NCBI RefSeq assembly: GCF_008831285.2
Contig: NC_045140.1
Location: 25,438,131-25,502,130, forward strand
Length of the DNA: 64,000 nucleotides
Origin: Nymphaea colorata
Taxonomy: Eukaryota > Streptophyta > Magnoliopsida > Nymphaeales > Nymphaeaceae
Reading direction: 5' to 3'
In this document: positions 62,944 through 64,000 of the stretch, in pieces
Numbering within the stretch: position 1 is the first letter of the stretch
Layout: the number at the start of each line of letters is the position of its first letter
The notes under the pieces: model-generated
Told to the model about the DNA's origin: nothing
Seen by the model: only the letters and a program-made list of their open reading frames with translations
Database searches by the model: none
Position numbers and translations under genes: made by a program

Positions 62944-63592
62944 GTAAATAAATCAGATTTAGTTCGGATCGATATTACATTTTAGGTCCATCTATCTATC
63001 CTGAAAATTGAATGATGATTGTGAGTATTTTGAAAGTCGTTCAACTCACTCTTAAATGTCGTCATTGTGATGAAGGGTTGAAAGAAAAAAGGTGATAGGT
63101 ATTTTTTTTCTTTTTCTTTTTTCTCTCAAACAATTGTTGCGAGTGAGCTGGGTAACTCTGGATCGTCAAAATCACTCACATGAATCTCTAAAATCAAAAG
63201 TTGATCCAAGATACCTAAAGTTGCCAACGAGGCTGGATTTGGAATGTGATCTAAAATCCGGCAATCTAAACTGCATAAATAAGAGTTAAATTTTAAAGAA
63301 TTTATAAAATGAGAATGCATAATAAAATTTGAAGACGAAAAGTCTTAGATACAAGAACAAAGGGGAATGGTGAGAGAGTGGAGGAAGGTGAGTGACAATT
63401 GACTTGCTGGCTGCTTCTAGAGAGAGAGGGGCAAATGGAAAAAAAAAAAAGAAACAAAAAACAAAAGGCGGCTTGAATGAAGGAAGGAAAGGGACGCGGA
63501 AAAGGAAGGTGGAAATCGGCAGTCCAAAATGCATTTAAAGGTAAAAACGAAAGAGAGTGAGTCAGTCGGCCTTATCTCAGCCGAACCCAGGT

Positions 63593-63696
63593 TTGACTGG
63601 TTGACTCGCTCCTTTTTGGTACGCCGGTCCAGAACCATGTGTTCCCACGTTGGCTTTGATTGATTGACCCACCTTACTTTCTTCCACTTCTTGACT
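63593..63696 (+). promoter_or_regulatory. Cluster of W-box motifs near right edge
   Basis: TTGACT at 63593 and 63601, TTGACC at 63664 and TTGACT at 63691 lie within 104 bases, with a further TTGACC at 63979. TTGAC[C/T] is the core of WRKY factor binding sites. Whether a gene begins beyond the edge is unknown. Confidence 0.35.
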
Positions 63697-63787
63697 AGCC
63701 CACCCATTAGCACCTTCCTTGAAACTTACCTCCAAGTAAGTTAAAAAAATAAAAAAGTAATCCTACCAACTTTACATCAAAGAGACA

Positions 63788-63804
63788 TTATTATTATTAT
63801 TATG
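63788..63804. repeat. (ATT)n microsatellite
   Basis: Five to six ATT units near the right edge. Confidence 0.85.
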
Positions 63805-64000
63805 ATTGTCATGTTGTTATTATAATTGTAATTATAGTAGTTATGGTCTTGTTTGCTATTACTGCACATTTTGGGATGAGCATGGCTTGTTTTGATTTGA
63901 CGAAAGTGGGAGTTGTTGATCGAAAATGTGAATGGGCAAACAAAATACGCAGTTTGTCCGCCTTTTGAACATCTTCTCTTGACCAGGGAGAAGGAGCATT

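Larger units (their letters stand above)
57724..64000. other. Gene-free right end of the window
   Basis: No gene is supported. It contains SINE-like and MITE-like remnants, a GC-rich minisatellite, a tandem duplication, short hexamer repeats, an RY motif CATGCATG near 61104 and a W-box cluster near the edge. Open frames of up to 167 codons (for example 59705-60208 minus and 62593-62985 plus) show no recognisable domains. Confidence 0.6.

Noticed and set aside
1-64000. Plant biosynthetic cluster, viral insertion or novel defence system
   Set aside because: The seven genes belong to unrelated, widely conserved housekeeping or developmental families with separate promoters. No viral genes, NLR or RLK arrays, or pathway enzymes in tandem were seen.

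Overview
This is a stretch of nuclear chromosome from a flowering plant. The evidence is the set of plant-only families (class I formin, DUF936, vacuolar sorting receptor, RSL-class bHLH), split genes with many AT-rich introns, and intergenic DNA full of microsatellites, MITE-like inverted repeats and SINE-like pieces. The species cannot be told from what I see. I found no organelle DNA, rRNA genes, CRISPR arrays or bacterial-type operons.

Seven protein-coding genes are supported, six of them complete. In order: (1) the 5' end of a class I formin on the minus strand, running off the left edge (1-632); (2) an ASCC2 homologue with a CUE domain, plus strand, 6044-13165, 9 exons, 851 aa; (3) a DUF936 protein, plus, 14681-18217, 4 exons, about 702 aa; (4) a vacuolar sorting receptor, plus, 22098-26556, 12 exons, 631 aa; (5) an RSL-type bHLH root-hair regulator, minus, 29343-31035, 5 exons, 347 aa; (6) ATP-dependent (S)-NAD(P)H-hydrate dehydratase (NAXD), plus, 44782-50436, 11 coding exons, 379 aa; (7) adenine phosphoribosyltransferase (APT), minus, 51947-55541, 6 exons, 215 aa. 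I built the exon models by hand. In every complete gene the splice phases close exactly and the joined protein matches the family from end to end.

Between genes: 31.0-43.6 kb and 55.5-64.0 kb are gene-poor. They hold a PIF/Harbinger-like MITE with TAA flanks, two related hAT-like elements, a compound hairpin, a GC-rich 26-bp minisatellite and several dinucleotide tracts. Four two-copy local duplications of about 80-200 bp lie at 9.9, 20.5, 21.1 and 59.6 kb. A fragment of Ty3/gypsy reverse transcriptase sits inside an ASCC2 intron.

The genes do not form an obvious pathway. ASCC2 belongs to ribosome rescue and DNA repair, VSR to vacuolar cargo sorting, formin to actin, RSL to root hairs, NAXD to NAD(P)H repair and APT to adenine salvage and cytokinin conversion. 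NAXD and APT converge tail to tail 1.5 kb apart. I did not find a previously undescribed system. The most useful leads are a probable GC-AG intron in ASCC2, an APT donor site fused to a microsatellite, alternative starts in NAXD and APT, and the small mobile elements.
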